Part shown: piece after piece, positions 8,015 to 19,200 of the stretch
How the letters are laid out: each line of letters begins with the position of its first letter
How positions within the stretch are numbered: position 1 is the first letter of the stretch
Source: G965207125 sp965207125
GTDB taxonomy: Bacteria > Pseudomonadota > Alphaproteobacteria > Puniceispirillales > UBA1172
Length of the DNA stretch: 64,000 bases
Direction of reading: 5' to 3'
Assembly: GCA_965207125.1 (NCBI GenBank)
Contig: OZ242263.1
Location: forward strand, 992,001 to 1,056,000
The notes under the pieces: model-generated
Database searches by the model: none
Told to the model about the DNA's origin: nothing
The model's input: only the letters and a program-made list of their open reading frames with translations
Program-made: the position numbers and the translations under genes

Positions 8015-9637
8015 ATGATGACACGATTACTCACACTGGATAATCTTCACCTTAAAGCGGCCGGGGATAGAGACGGAAAACTAGAAGGGGTGGATATTTT
8101 GAAAGGTGTCTCGCTCGCGGTCGCTAGAGGTGAGAAAATTGGCCTGATCGGCAAAAGCGGTGCAGGAAAATCGACATTAGCACTCGCAGCGATGGGTCTT
8201 TTGCCATCAGGTTTTCGGTTAACTGGGGACATCATTTTTGATGGACATAGATTAACCGCCGCAAGTGACCAAGACATGTGCCAGATCAGAGGTGGACAAA
8301 TGGCGATGATCTTCCAAGAAGCGCAATCGGCGCTAAATCCACTTATGTCGGTTGGCGCTCAGGTGGCTGAATCCATCAGACTCCATCAGGAGGTGTCAAA
8401 AAAAGACGTGTTAGCCTTGACAGAAAAACTGCTTGAACGTGTTGGGCTTAATTTTGATCAAACGCTGATGGCCTCGCTGCCGCATGAATTATCTGGCGGT
8501 CAATGCCAGCGCGTCATGATCGCGATGGCCCTTGCGGGGCGTCCGAAATTGCTAATCGCTGATGAAGCCACGACAGCATTAGACACCGTAACGCAAGCAT
8601 CTATCCTGTCATTGCTTAAAGATCTGGTGGTTGAAGAAAATATGGCATTGCTGATGATCAGCCATGATCTGGCGGTGGTGAAGGATATGGTCGATCGGGT
8701 CGTGATTATCGATGATGGCACGGTGATCGATGAGACTGCCACGCGATCGATAAAACTCAACCATCCTCGCTCCCGCGAGATTTTTGCGGCCTCGCGTCTG
8801 CCGCCTCTGAAAAAAGATTTAACCAGCGAGACAGTATTGATGACGGCTGATCGCATTAAAAAAACCTATTTGAAAAAAAAGGGTTTTGCGGGTTGGTCTA
8901 AAAGCCATATTCGTGCAGTTGATATGGCTTCACTGGAGCTGTGGGAAGGTGAATGTCTTGGTCTGGTCGGGGCGAGTGGCGCGGGCAAATCGACCTTGGC
9001 CCGGGTGTTGTTAGGTCTTGAGGCGGCTGATCACGGTGAGGTCACTTTGGACGGTCATCCGTTTCGGCATAAAAAGATTCCAAGAGATTTGCGTCGCCGG
9101 GTGAGCGCCGTGTTTCAAGATCATTACGCTTCGTTTAACCCACTCCATAAAGCGGGTCGGATCATCGCTGAGCCTTTGGAGATGCTCTCTCCCACCCCAT
9201 CCCGTAAAGCCTCAGATATGATGGTGGCTGAAATTCTGCTCGAGGTGGGTCTTTCGCCGCAGGATGGCGGTAAATATATTCACCAGTTTTCTAGCGGTCA
9301 ACGCCAGCGCATCGCCCTCGCGCGGGCGTTGATTACTCGGCCTGACATGATCATTTTGGATGAGGCGTTATCTTCGCTTGATGTATTGACCCGGCGACAA
9401 ATTCTGACACTCTTGGACGGTCTCATGCGGCGGTTGAACCTGTCATTCATCCTCATCGGACATAACCTTGCGGTGGTCCGTTCGATCTGTCATCGTGTAG
9501 CGGTGATGGATCAAGGTAAAATTGTTGAGCAACGTCCCGCTAGGGCATTTTTTGCCTCACCCGAAAGCGTCGCGGGTAAAGCGTTGCTAGCGGCCATGCC
9601 ATCACTTGCGTATAGCGACGGCGAGGTGGGCTCGTGA
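8015..9637 (+). CDS. Fused dipeptide-type ABC transporter ATPase (DppD-DppF fusion)
   Basis: About 540 residues with two complete ABC domains in one chain, combining the two ATPases usually encoded separately. The first half has Walker A GKSGAGKST, signature LSGGQCQRV and Walker B LLIADEATTALD; the second has GASGAGKST, FSSGQRQRIALARAL and MIILDEALSSLD. The second signature is FSSGQ rather than LSGGQ. The ATGs at 8015 and 8018, giving MMTRLLTLDNL, fit the family start; the frame is open back to 7952 inside the permease gene but that extension is not family-like. The stop overlaps the next gene's GTG start. It drives import through the two permeases. Confidence 0.88.
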   Translation: MMTRLLTLDNLHLKAAGDRDGKLEGVDILKGVSLAVARGEKIGLIGKSGAGKSTLALAAMGLLPSGFRLTGDIIFDGHRLTAASDQDMCQIRGGQMAMIFQEAQSALNPLMSVGAQVAESIRLHQEVSKKDVLALTEKLLERVGLNFDQTLMASLPHELSGGQCQRVMIAMALAGRPKLLIADEATTALDTVTQASILSLLKDLVVEENMALLMISHDLAVVKDMVDRVVIIDDGTVIDETATRSIKLNHPRSREIFAASRLPPLKKDLTSETVLMTADRIKKTYLKKKGFAGWSKSHIRAVDMASLELWEGECLGLVGASGAGKSTLARVLLGLEAADHGEVTLDGHPFRHKKIPRDLRRRVSAVFQDHYASFNPLHKAGRIIAEPLEMLSPTPSRKASDMMVAEILLEVGLSPQDGGKYIHQFSSGQRQRIALARALITRPDMIILDEALSSLDVLTRRQILTLLDGLMRRLNLSFILIGHNLAVVRSICHRVAVMDQGKIVEQRPARAFFASPESVAGKALLAAMPSLAYSDGEVGS

Positions 9638-10644
9638 AACTCATCGGACCTGGACGAGATAACCTGATCACCGATATCAGCGGGATTAAAGTCGGCCACG
9701 CTACTGATCACACGCTGAAATCCGGCGTGAGCGTGGTGACCTCCGAGGGGTCTTTGATTGGCGGCGTTCACGTGATGGGGGGTGCGCCCGGTAGTCGGGA
9801 GACCGATTTGCTAGCGGGGGACGGTTTGGTTGATACGGTTGACGCTTTTGTGTTATCGGGCGGCTCAGCTTACGGTCTTGATGCGGCCGGAGGGGTGATG
9901 GACGCGCTACGAGAATCGGGACGAGGTTTTTCTGTGGGTGCGGTGAAAGTGCCGATCGTACCAGCGGCTATTCTCTTTGATTTGCTAAATGGTGGCGAGA
10001 AAAAATGGACTAAAAATCCGTATCCCGCGCTTGGTAAAGCAGCGGCCATAACGGCGAAAAAGGCTTTTGATCTTGGCACGGTCGGCGCGGGTACAGGTGC
10101 GCTCGCGGGAACGGTAAAAGGTGGGCTTGGTTCAGCGTCTCTTGCGTTTGATGATGGAACATTAGTAGGGGCGCTGATTGCTGTTAATCCGTTCGGCTCG
10201 CCTCTCTGCCCTGATAGCGGCAAGTTTTGGGCGGCCCCATGGGAGCTCGCCTCCGAATTCGGCGGTTTTGGTCTCGCGCGTCCTAAAAACCCCCTAGATT
10301 TACCAGCAATGACCGACGACCGGACAAAGAGAGGAACATCACATACGGTGATCGGTGTTGTTGCGACCAACGCTTGTTTAACCGCCGCCGAGGCACGGCG
10401 TCTGGCCATAGCGGCGCATGATGGCATCGCACGAGCAGTCATTCCATCACACACGCTTTATGACGGTGATCTGATATTTACCGCCGCTACTGGTGAGAAT
10501 CCTTCTTCGCTAGGAGCCGACGGGCTGATGGCGCTTGGTCATGCAGCGAGCCTTTGTGTGACGAGGGCAATTGGGCGCGGAGTTTATGAGGCGACTCCTT
10601 TGGAAAATGACATGCTGCCGGTAGCCTCAGCGATTAAACGATGA
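9634..10644 (+). CDS. S58 (DmpA/P1) family aminopeptidase/amidase
   Basis: A 336-residue N-terminal-nucleophile hydrolase of the DmpA/BapA/NylC group, which matures by self-cleavage and acts on peptides with D- or beta-amino acids or on cyclic or oligomeric amides. Family segments include GGVHVMGGAPGSRETDLL, LSGGSAYGLDAAGGVM, GTVGAGTGA and IPSHTLYDGD. The self-cleavage region appears as His237-Thr238 before VIGVVATNA, where family members commonly have Asn-Thr or Gly-Ser; that alignment is from memory. It starts with GTG at 9634, overlapping the ATPase stop (GTGA). There is no signal peptide, so it should be cytoplasmic. Its place in the transporter operon suggests it cleaves the imported compound. 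Confidence 0.86.
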   Translation: MKLIGPGRDNLITDISGIKVGHATDHTLKSGVSVVTSEGSLIGGVHVMGGAPGSRETDLLAGDGLVDTVDAFVLSGGSAYGLDAAGGVMDALRESGRGFSVGAVKVPIVPAAILFDLLNGGEKKWTKNPYPALGKAAAITAKKAFDLGTVGAGTGALAGTVKGGLGSASLAFDDGTLVGALIAVNPFGSPLCPDSGKFWAAPWELASEFGGFGLARPKNPLDLPAMTDDRTKRGTSHTVIGVVATNACLTAAEARRLAIAAHDGIARAVIPSHTLYDGDLIFTAATGENPSSLGADGLMALGHAASLCVTRAIGRGVYEATPLENDMLPVASAIKR

Positions 10645-11594
10645 GAAAGGTTTCTGCCATGCCTCAATCCCCTTCACCATCTCATCTGAATGGTGCACTC
10701 CTTGCGTGGTTTGGGGTCATTTTGCTCGCGCCAGATGCGTTATTAGTTCGACTCAGCGGTGTTGAAGGTTTTGCGTTGGTTTTCTGGCGATCCCTTCTGA
10801 TGGGATTAACAGTATTGGGTTGCTGGCTGATTTTTTCCCGTAAGACCTTGTTGGCTGATTTACAAGCACTCAGTTCATGGTCAGGAGTGATGTTGGTCAT
10901 GACTTTTGCGGTGAATTCGATCACTTTCGCTTTAGGCATTACCATGACATCAGCGACCGTGGTGCTGACAGGAGTCGCGACAATGCCTCTTTTCACAGCG
11001 TTGATATCAATTCCGTTGCTTGGTGAGCGGGTTGGCCGTTTGACATGGGTCATTATACTGGTTTGCATGGGCGGGGTGATGCTGGTGATCACCAGCGGTA
11101 ATCAAGCGACTTCCGCGCCTCAAGGCAGCGTGCTGGTCGGCGGTTTGCTAGGCGTGCTCACGGCGGTGGGTTTGGCGATATCGATGGTGCTAAAACGCCG
11201 CGAGCCGCGTTTACCGATCATGTTATCGACTGGTCTCGCGGTTCTGATCGCGGTCGGGGTGGCTTTTGTGTTTCTGCCGCAAGGAGTGCCGCCTTTGCCG
11301 ACCAATACCGGTGCGCTGGTCGCTTTACTTGTGATGTCCATCATCGTTTTGCCAGCCTCGTTCCTGAGCCTGATGGTCGCACCGAAATATACATCAGCGA
11401 CCACAGTGGGGCTGATCATGTTGACCGAAAGCATTATGGGACCGGTATGGGTATGGGTTGGGGTCGGCGAGACGCCCAGCCCAATGATGATCTTTGGTGC
11501 GGCGATCGTCTTAAGCAGTTTATGCGTCTATTTTATTATCGGCGAGAAGGAGGTTACTCCATCCGCGTCACAGCTTCATCGGAATGCGCCATGA
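10641..11594 (+). CDS. EamA/DMT-superfamily transporter
   Basis: A 317-residue integral membrane protein with about ten hydrophobic segments arranged as two EamA repeats, the drug/metabolite transporter fold. It should export a small metabolite or amino acid. The ATG at 10641 overlaps the peptidase stop (ATGA), making it the last gene of the transporter operon. In this position it may export a hydrolysis product that the cell does not use, which is inference only. It converges with the enolase-superfamily gene, leaving 42 bases between the stops. Confidence 0.8.
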   Translation: MRKVSAMPQSPSPSHLNGALLAWFGVILLAPDALLVRLSGVEGFALVFWRSLLMGLTVLGCWLIFSRKTLLADLQALSSWSGVMLVMTFAVNSITFALGITMTSATVVLTGVATMPLFTALISIPLLGERVGRLTWVIILVCMGGVMLVITSGNQATSAPQGSVLVGGLLGVLTAVGLAISMVLKRREPRLPIMLSTGLAVLIAVGVAFVFLPQGVPPLPTNTGALVALLVMSIIVLPASFLSLMVAPKYTSATTVGLIMLTESIMGPVWVWVGVGETPSPMMIFGAAIVLSSLCVYFIIGEKEVTPSASQLHRNAP

Positions 11595-11636
11595 TAATGC
11601 CCTTACCAATGGTTATTGCCGGTCATGCTTGCCCCC

Positions 11637-12740
11637 TTAGGTGATTTCGGCGATTGGCGGGCCGAGGATATCAAGATCAGGGTTAACCCCCAGCCCCGGG
11701 ATGTCATTTGGGGTAATGCGTCCTTTCTCTCGACTAGGAGCGGTAGAGTCTAAACGCGGTGCAACATAGCCTGATAAATCGCAGACATTAAGAAGCCTTG
11801 CGGGATTAGTCGCTAGACCCAGATGAATAACGGCCGCAGTAACAATATCCGAGCCCCAAGTATCTTCTATACACATCATGATTCCAAGATGGTCGCAAAT
11901 CTCTCTTGCTTTACGGCACGCCGTGATTCCGCCGAATTTGCTGATTTTGATCGCGGCGGCATTGATACAGCCCAGCCGGTGAGCGGTGAGAATATCGTTC
12001 TGGTTTGCGGCGTTTTCATCAATTTTCATTGGCAATCCCGTGGCATTTTTGACCATGGCGCATTCCTCCAGAGTGGCGCAGGGTTGCTCAAGCATGAGAT
12101 CGAGGTGCTTGACTGCCCGCCCGACTCTAATGGCCTCGATCGCGGATGCGCCGCAATTCCAATCGCCATAAACCAAGGCCGAAGAGTTGACGGCCTCACG
12201 GGTTTTAACCAGCCTCTCGACATCAACTTCCCAACCACCACTCGCACCGAGTTTAACCTGAAAATGATTGACTCCCTGACGCTCGGCCTCGAGGGCCATC
12301 TCGACCATTTCTTGAGGCTCAGCGCAAGTGATCGACTGATAAAGTGGAAGGCTTTCCTGCTGCCGGCCACCGAGCAAGGCGTAAAGTGGCAGATTGGCTT
12401 TTTTGGCGGTGATATCCCAACAAGCGATATTGACTGGGGATTTGGCGTATTCATGCCCTTTGAGATGATGGTCAAGCCGCGTCATGATTGCATCGCCGCC
12501 AAGCGGATCCGCACCCAGAATCACGCGCGCCATATCGGTAATAGCGGGAATAACGCCATCACCATAGGCGGGCAGATAATGTGGTATGGGCAAGACTTCG
12601 CCCCAACCAGAAATACCCTCATCGGTGTCCAGACGCAGAATAATGCTATCAACCAAGTCGCAAACTTTGCCTTCAGCCATAGTGTAAGTGACATGGCTTT
12701 TGAGTGGCGTTTTCCAGAGCGTAATTCGAGTAATTTTCAT
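11637..12740 (-). CDS. Enolase-superfamily (mandelate racemase/muconate lactonizing type) enzyme
   Basis: A 367-residue protein with the MR/MLE capping domain and barrel. Barrel motifs are FQVKLGA (base lysine), VYGDWN and MLEQP plus KIDEN (metal ligands), and IKISKFGG (second lysine). The N-terminal part (GWGEVLPI, then GHEYAKSPVNIACWDI) is close in style to enzymes acting on proline betaines and 3-hydroxyproline, but the substrate cannot be fixed. It abstracts an alpha-proton next to a carboxylate, giving racemisation, epimerisation, dehydration or cycloisomerisation. A GGAG ribosome site sits seven bases before the ATG. It is transcribed towards the peptide transporter operon, so epimerisation of an imported amino acid derivative is plausible. 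Confidence 0.84.
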   Translation of the reverse strand: MKITRITLWKTPLKSHVTYTMAEGKVCDLVDSIILRLDTDEGISGWGEVLPIPHYLPAYGDGVIPAITDMARVILGADPLGGDAIMTRLDHHLKGHEYAKSPVNIACWDITAKKANLPLYALLGGRQQESLPLYQSITCAEPQEMVEMALEAERQGVNHFQVKLGASGGWEVDVERLVKTREAVNSSALVYGDWNCGASAIEAIRVGRAVKHLDLMLEQPCATLEECAMVKNATGLPMKIDENAANQNDILTAHRLGCINAAAIKISKFGGITACRKAREICDHLGIMMCIEDTWGSDIVTAAVIHLGLATNPARLLNVCDLSGYVAPRLDSTAPSREKGRITPNDIPGLGVNPDLDILGPPIAEIT

Positions 12741-13241
12741 TTGTCGTCTCCATAAATAGCGACCGGGCGCCCCAGTATATTAAAGTCTAGAACAACGTCT
12801 ATCCCGGGTTTATTGGGCAAGGTTGCGCGGCCGCCTATATTGTGCCCGCCGCCCCAAAAGCAAGGTTCATACGTGCGGGGATAATGGCAAAGCCAGCTGC
12901 GAGGCGATTAGTTTCAAGCCCAGAGGCCGCCAAATGGATACTCACGGTTATCGGCCGAAAGCAGACCCACTAACACCCTCCATACGCATCCGCCAGCCAT
13001 GCTCATTATAAACAGCAAGATTAAACCATATATGAGTTTTTTGTACTTTTGCAAAAAGCCTAACCCATCATGATACCTCATACCAGAACTATACTGTGCA
13101 CCCGCAAAACCTTGGTGATTGTCGCCTTCTCCAGCAACCGCCTCCAAAGCAACGGGAAGGGGTATTAATATCCGTCATACCTCTCCTACGATAAAGCAGT
13201 GGGCACAATTCCATGGTGTCGGTTATTATTCCCCGTTCCAT
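12741..13241. other. Gene-poor interval with RTX-gene relic
   Basis: About 500 bases without an intact gene. The part next to 12741 is the upstream region of the enolase-superfamily gene. The part at 12914-13240 contains a frameshifted start of an RTX paralogue and its upstream box (see the pseudogene entry). I see no RNA gene or convincing terminator here. Confidence 0.5.
12914..13178 (-). pseudogene. Frameshifted 5' relic of an RTX-locus paralogue
   Basis: An ATG at 13178 opens MTDINTP, matching MTDISAP and MKDINTS at the starts of the two intact paralogues, with an AGGAG ribosome site just upstream (complement of 13183-13187). After seven codons a single missing base shifts the frame. The shifted frame then reads PVALEAVAGEG, which lines up residue for residue with VVFNAAVSEDG of the 2583-residue protein. 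The shifted frame continues to a stop at 12914 through a hydrophobic segment that has no counterpart in the paralogues. The 60 bases upstream of the ATG also match the paralogues' upstream region. So this is a decayed extra copy, truncated early. Confidence 0.6.
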
Positions 13242-16200
13242 TTAAACAATATCCGTTTCCGTAGGGTTTAACTCAAAACCGATATCTTCAAAATCAATCA
13301 GAACCAGATTGTTGTTAAACCTAAACACGTTATTGAACACCTCATTAGCCGCGTCTCTCTGGCCAGCTCTGACCGCCCGCTCGCCCGACTCATCCGCTGC
13401 GCCAAAAGCATCATCTACGGCGTTGATTTGAGTCTGGTTTAAAAAACGCACAATGCTGTCAAAATTAATTGTTAGATCTACTTCATCACGAGCAAAGGTA
13501 AACACGATACCGGTAATTTCACCATCGTCGTTAACAAGCAGGCTGATGTCTTCGAGCGCGTTATAGAACGCGTCCGGGTTCCCGTGAACATTATTACTCT
13601 CATGAGCCAAAACCAAATGGTCTTCCGATCGACTAAAGCCATTGATCACATCGGCGCCATCATGCGCCAATGAATTAGTTGTATCCCTGCCATCATAGCG
13701 ATAAAACACAAAATCCTCACCTCTACCGAGATTGATGGTATCATCACCCTTGCCGCCAAATATCGCATCGCCGCCTAAGCCGGCGTTGAGCGTCTGCGCA
13801 TTATCACCGCCAAGCAGGAATTGACTTGTTACTACGATGTCCGCGCCAACCGACGCATTATCGACTCCATTCCCTAACACTTTCTTGAAGTTGATGAAGT
13901 TCGACCAAGCAACAGTGTCCTCGGAGTTTAATACAAAACCAATATCCTCAAAATCAATCAGAGCTATATTGTTGCCAAACAGCTTATTGATCGCCTGATA
14001 AGCGGCAGTTTCTTGACCAGTTTTGATTGCCCGCTCGTTTGAGCCTGACGCTGCAGCGTCAAAGGCCGTTAAGTCAATCTGTGAGGCGGCAAAAACGTCA
14101 TTAAAATTCACCGTTAGATCTAATTCATCATTAGCATCGGCCCCATCGGCCCGGTCTGTGAAGGTGAACACGATACCGGTAATGTTTCCACTTCCGTCAA
14201 CAAGCAGGCTAACGCCTTTGATCGCTTCATAGAACGCGGTGGCATTAGAGTGAACACTGCCAGTCCCCCCCGCGTGCGCTAAAATCAGATAGTCTTCGCT
14301 CAGATCAAAGCCAGTGATCACATCGGCGCCATCAAGCGCCACTGAATCAGTTGTATCCGTGCCATCATAGCGATAAATCACGAAATCTTTGCCCGCACCA
14401 AGCTCACCAAGTGAGACCATATCATCGCCCCGACCGCCAAAAATCACATCCCCGCCGAAGCCGGCCCGGAGTTGCTGCGCGTTATCGCCGCCGATCAAGA
14501 ATTGACCTGCTGCAGCGTTGATTTGGTTGCCTCCGTCACGCCCATAAAAAAATACTTGATCGAGGTCCGTGACATCAAGCGCGCCCACCGTGATGGTGAA
14601 AGTTTGAGTTACAACCGGATTAGTACCCCGGCCGTCTCCCTCAACGGACGCAGTGACGGTAAGGGTTGAGCCGATCGTGCCAAAATCAGCATCATCATTG
14701 GCTTTCAGCCACAATTCTTTGACCAATCGGTTCGAGGTATCGCGGATTTCAAACAAGTTGGCATCCGCGCCAGTCAGGATGATCGTGTTAGTGCCGTAAA
14801 GGTCATCGGTGATCGTCAAAACTCCGACCTTCTTACCATTGCTAAGATCGGCATTCAAAGCCAACTCTACGACTTGGCCAGTTAGCTGAAGGTCAGTGGG
14901 CTTGTCGTCGATGTTTCGCTCAACTCTTAATCTGTATAAGCCACCAGCACCCGGCCTAAAAATGTACCGCACCTCCAGATAATAATCGCCAGCACTGCTG
15001 ATCATGAAAGAATAGATATCCCCAGAAGAGATATCTGCCTCCTCGACATCTACTCTCTCCAGACCTTGCGGGCTATCTACTATTGACTCAATTGTGTATC
15101 TCGCGGTGGCGGAATCAGAACTACCAACCCTGATAATCAGGACTTCGTTCTCTTCAACAGTGAAACTTATGAGATCAGCATCGGAAAAGAGAGGATCAGC
15201 GGTAAAATTACTGTCTCCAAGAAATTCAAGGATACCACCATCCCTCTCAATGCCTATATCCTCAAGAGCAAGTGCCGTTTCTGGGGTACTCCCGATATCA
15301 AAGCGTCCTGATGAATTGTAACGATAAGTGGTATAACCGTCAGCATCCGTGAGGGCGGTAACTCGCCAGATTTCTTTTTCAACATATTCTCTTTTGAGCG
15401 TGAGTTCTTTGTTATCTTCACCGGCCAGGGGCTTGATGACCGCCCCTTCTCCATTGAATAATTCTCCATCGAGCAACCGCTGCAAAGTGAGCCGATCTGT
15501 TACGTCCGCACCATCGATAAATTCAATTAAGGCATCATTTTCGACAAACCAGTAATAGGTTATACTGCCCGTTCCATCCGTGTCTGTCTGCGTGACATCT
15601 TGCGTGCCCAATTCAAAACCAAGTTGTTGGCCCTCCGCTCTACCGGTAGATCCTACATCTGATTGATCGCTGGCGTTGTTATAGATGGTGACGGTTTTCT
15701 CAGCACGCTCTCCGCGCCCTTCCGCGATGATGGTGATCTCAAAAGCCAGACCCACATCGAGACCCGGAATAGAACCTGATTTGAATCTTACCTCGCCGGT
15801 ATCGGGGTTGATAGTGAACATATCGCCCGCACCTTCTTGCTTAATAGAATAAGTTACTCTTACTACACCCACAACATCGCCCTCAGCTTGCGCCTGATAG
15901 ACCACCTGTTCCAGGACACCAGTTTGATGGTAGAATCCCCGATCTGCGCTAGTGATCGCCAAAGGATTATCCTCTTCAAAGACGTCAATCACTCTGACGA
16001 CCACATCCACCGCATTTGAGGTATTGGCGCCGTCAGAAACCGTAATCTGCAGTTCCAAGACATCATTCTCAAGTGCTTCATGATCAAACGACACTCCATC
16101 CTTCAAGAATAGATACCAACGGCCACCAACCTGCTTGATGGTGAACTTATCCGCCTCGATACCGGTGATGGTGAAACTGCTTGAAGTAAAATCACCCGCT

Positions 16201-19200
16201 GCTGTGTCACTATCATCGATACGCAACCGGTGAAGCTGCGCGCCACTAACGTTTTCAAGAACCTCTTCTTCCTCCACGCCAACCCTCTCTAAAATTGGAG
16301 AGCCGTCATCGGTGATGGTAATCAAGATGTCTTTCGGGGCCGATTCACTGCCCTCACCATCTGTGGCCACAACCCTAATAGTGAAATCATCTCTAAGACG
16401 GAATGCATTCGTGAAGAAGATCTTGCCATTTTGATCTGTGAACACCCGGTCGTTGATAGAAATCTGTTGCCCATTCGCTCCCAACAAATAGAAGGTGTAG
16501 GTCACCCCGTCTCTTTCACTACCAGGATTGCGGTCATCAAAGTCCGTGGCACTGACATTAAGGCCAGTGAAAATGTTTGGTTCAATCGTATGCCCCTTAA
16601 GCAACGTGACTTGCGTACCAGAGATTTCCACAACCGGCTGCGTATCAATAATATCCCTTCTGTTGGAGGACAGGACGAATTGATAGCTCGCTGACTCGCC
16701 CCCAGACTCCATCTCAGTGGCGGTGATCTTGATAATATAAGTGCCGGAGATCGGCCTGCCGACGATACTTTGGCCCTCGAACCGGAGGCCGATGTCCCTA
16801 GTCCTAATATCTATTGGAGTTGTTCCATCGGCTTCAAAGACCGCTGCCCTCAACATTAAACTATCGCCGTCCGGGTCAAAGAAGTGATTACTGTCTATCC
16901 TTATATCGAACGTCTGACCCTCATTGAAGAAAATATCATGAATCTTTGTTACCACCTCAGGAGCATCATTCACGCCAGTAACCTCAACAACAACCGTCTT
17001 GAATACCCGCCGGTCTACAGCAGATTGCGGGATTTCGTGAGGGCCTCCTTCGGGGGTCAGTTCCACTAATTCCGCATCGGTCAGCCCATCAAACGCCCAG
17101 ATTGTCAGCACATCATAGGCAATCTCGCCCGCGCCCAGCGCGCGTATATCCTTAAAGTTTGCCTCGCCGTCCTGATAATACTCATAATAATAGCTCAGCT
17201 CGGCCGGGGCTCCATCGGGGGCGTCCTCACCCCTCATGCGCGTGATGATAAACCGCCCGTATTCACCCTCAACCACATATTCTTCCTCGGCATCGGTTGT
17301 GTCCGTTGGGGCGAAAACACTCACGTCTGAATCGTCATAATCCGAGATGAGGTCTGTTCTAGCCGCAGTTACATCGTCAGCCGAGCCACCCTTCGCGCCG
17401 ACCCTGATTCCTACCTGGTTGCGGGATGATACGTCCGGATTATCGATCAATGTATCAGGATCATCTATTTGGATAATCTGTGGGAGGGTTTTGTCTGACT
17501 CGGCGACAATAACAATTGTTCTCTCAATCGCATTGCCATTGACATCGTTCCCCGCCGAAGCCACGATCGTGTAAGTGCCAAACTCCCTCAGCGTGCCAGT
17601 GATCATCTTGGTGTCAGGATCATAGGAAAGACCGATATCGCTCAACTCCCTACTACCATTATCCAACACCAGCGTCACAGCATTGCCGTCAATATCGGCA
17701 AATTGATTACCCAGAACAATAGGGACAATGGGATTGGTCAGGTCAACCGAATCCCCTGTGGCCGTGAAGTCCGCATTAGCTTCAACCTGCTCCTCTACAA
17801 AGGTGAGAGTCGGCGCTTGAGACAGAGACGCCTGCACCACAAGATTAAGGGTCGTCTCGTAATCCTGCCCGCTTGCGGAGTCAGACGACATAACCTTGAT
17901 CGTGTAAGTGCCACTTTTAGTTGGCGTGCCAGTAATCGTCTTGGTGTTAGGATCATACTCAAGACCGATCGATCTTAACGTATCTCCATTTTCAAGCCTC
18001 ACCGTCACCGTCAATGGCACGCCAAAACCCGTGAAAAGACTGCCCTCATCGCCAAAACCCGTGAAAAGACTGCTCAGATCGATCTCCGTGATCGGGCGTC
18101 CAACATATCCGAGAATATCATCCGATACTATCCTAATGCCAAATATCGTCACTATGTTGTCTGTGATGCTATCGCCACTAGCTATGACCTCGATCGTATA
18201 AATCCCAGTTTTAGTCGGTATGCCAGTAATTTCTTTGGTTTCATCATTATACTCAAGCCCGATCGTGCTTAACTCTTCTCTGGTGGAGTCGTTAGCAAGT
18301 ACCATCACCCTGAACGTCAAATCCAATTCATCGCCATCAGGGTCATTGAAAAGAGTGTTCAGATCAATCGCGATATTCCCATCTACTAGCCCTGAAATCT
18401 CAAAAGACTCGGCATTAGCCACAGGCTCATCATCCACTCCGGTCGCCGTGATAGTCACGACGAAGCTAGCGTCACCAGCGGTAAAGGTGAAAGCATCAGT
18501 ATCCTCCTCGCCCTCCTTCAACACCTGCGACTTCTCCTCGTCCAACGTGTAAATCCATTCGCCACTAATCACATTAAAAGTCATCGTGCCGTATTGACCA
18601 ACACCACCACCGGCAAGTTCAATGACTGTGGACGAGCCTAAGGCATTAATAAGTCCGATCGTTCCCATAGCGGATTTGTTGGCGGAATCATCTTCAACAA
18701 CCGCACCCACCTGATCACCCATGATTTGTTGGGCCACGATCGTAAGGGCGAATTCCGAAGTAACAGCGGGGCCAGTCCCACCATCAGTCGCCTGAACTTC
18801 GATCGTGTATCTGCCGGTGTCAGCCAGTTTGATGGTGAGGATCCTAGTATCCCTGTCATAACTAAGAGTGTTGTCATTGTCTAAGGTGACCGCGTCTTCA
18901 CCGAGCATCACCGTAAACATCAGATCCAAGATATCACCGTCAGCATCAGTGAAAAGAGTGCTCATATCGACTGTAATATTCTGGCTTTGCGTTCCGCCTG
19001 CGCCAACGATAGCAGTACCGAGTACAGGGTCATCATTCACACCAGTCGCCATGATGGTCACAACAAAGCTCGCGCTACCGGCCATAAAGGTAAAGATGTC
19101 AGTATCTGTCTCACCATCCTTCAAAGCCTGCGCCTTCGCCTCATCCAGTGTGTAAGTCCAAGTACTCCCAACAAGAACCATCGTGCCGTATTTACCAACG

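Noticed and set aside
9870..10454. Long minus-strand frame (194 residues) inside the S58 peptidase gene
   Set aside because: Low-complexity Ala/Pro/Ser product typical of the antisense of a GC-rich gene; the plus-strand gene has clear motifs.
12823..13011. Plus-strand 62-residue frame
   Set aside because: No ribosome site, no recognisable family, and it overlaps the RTX relic on the other strand.
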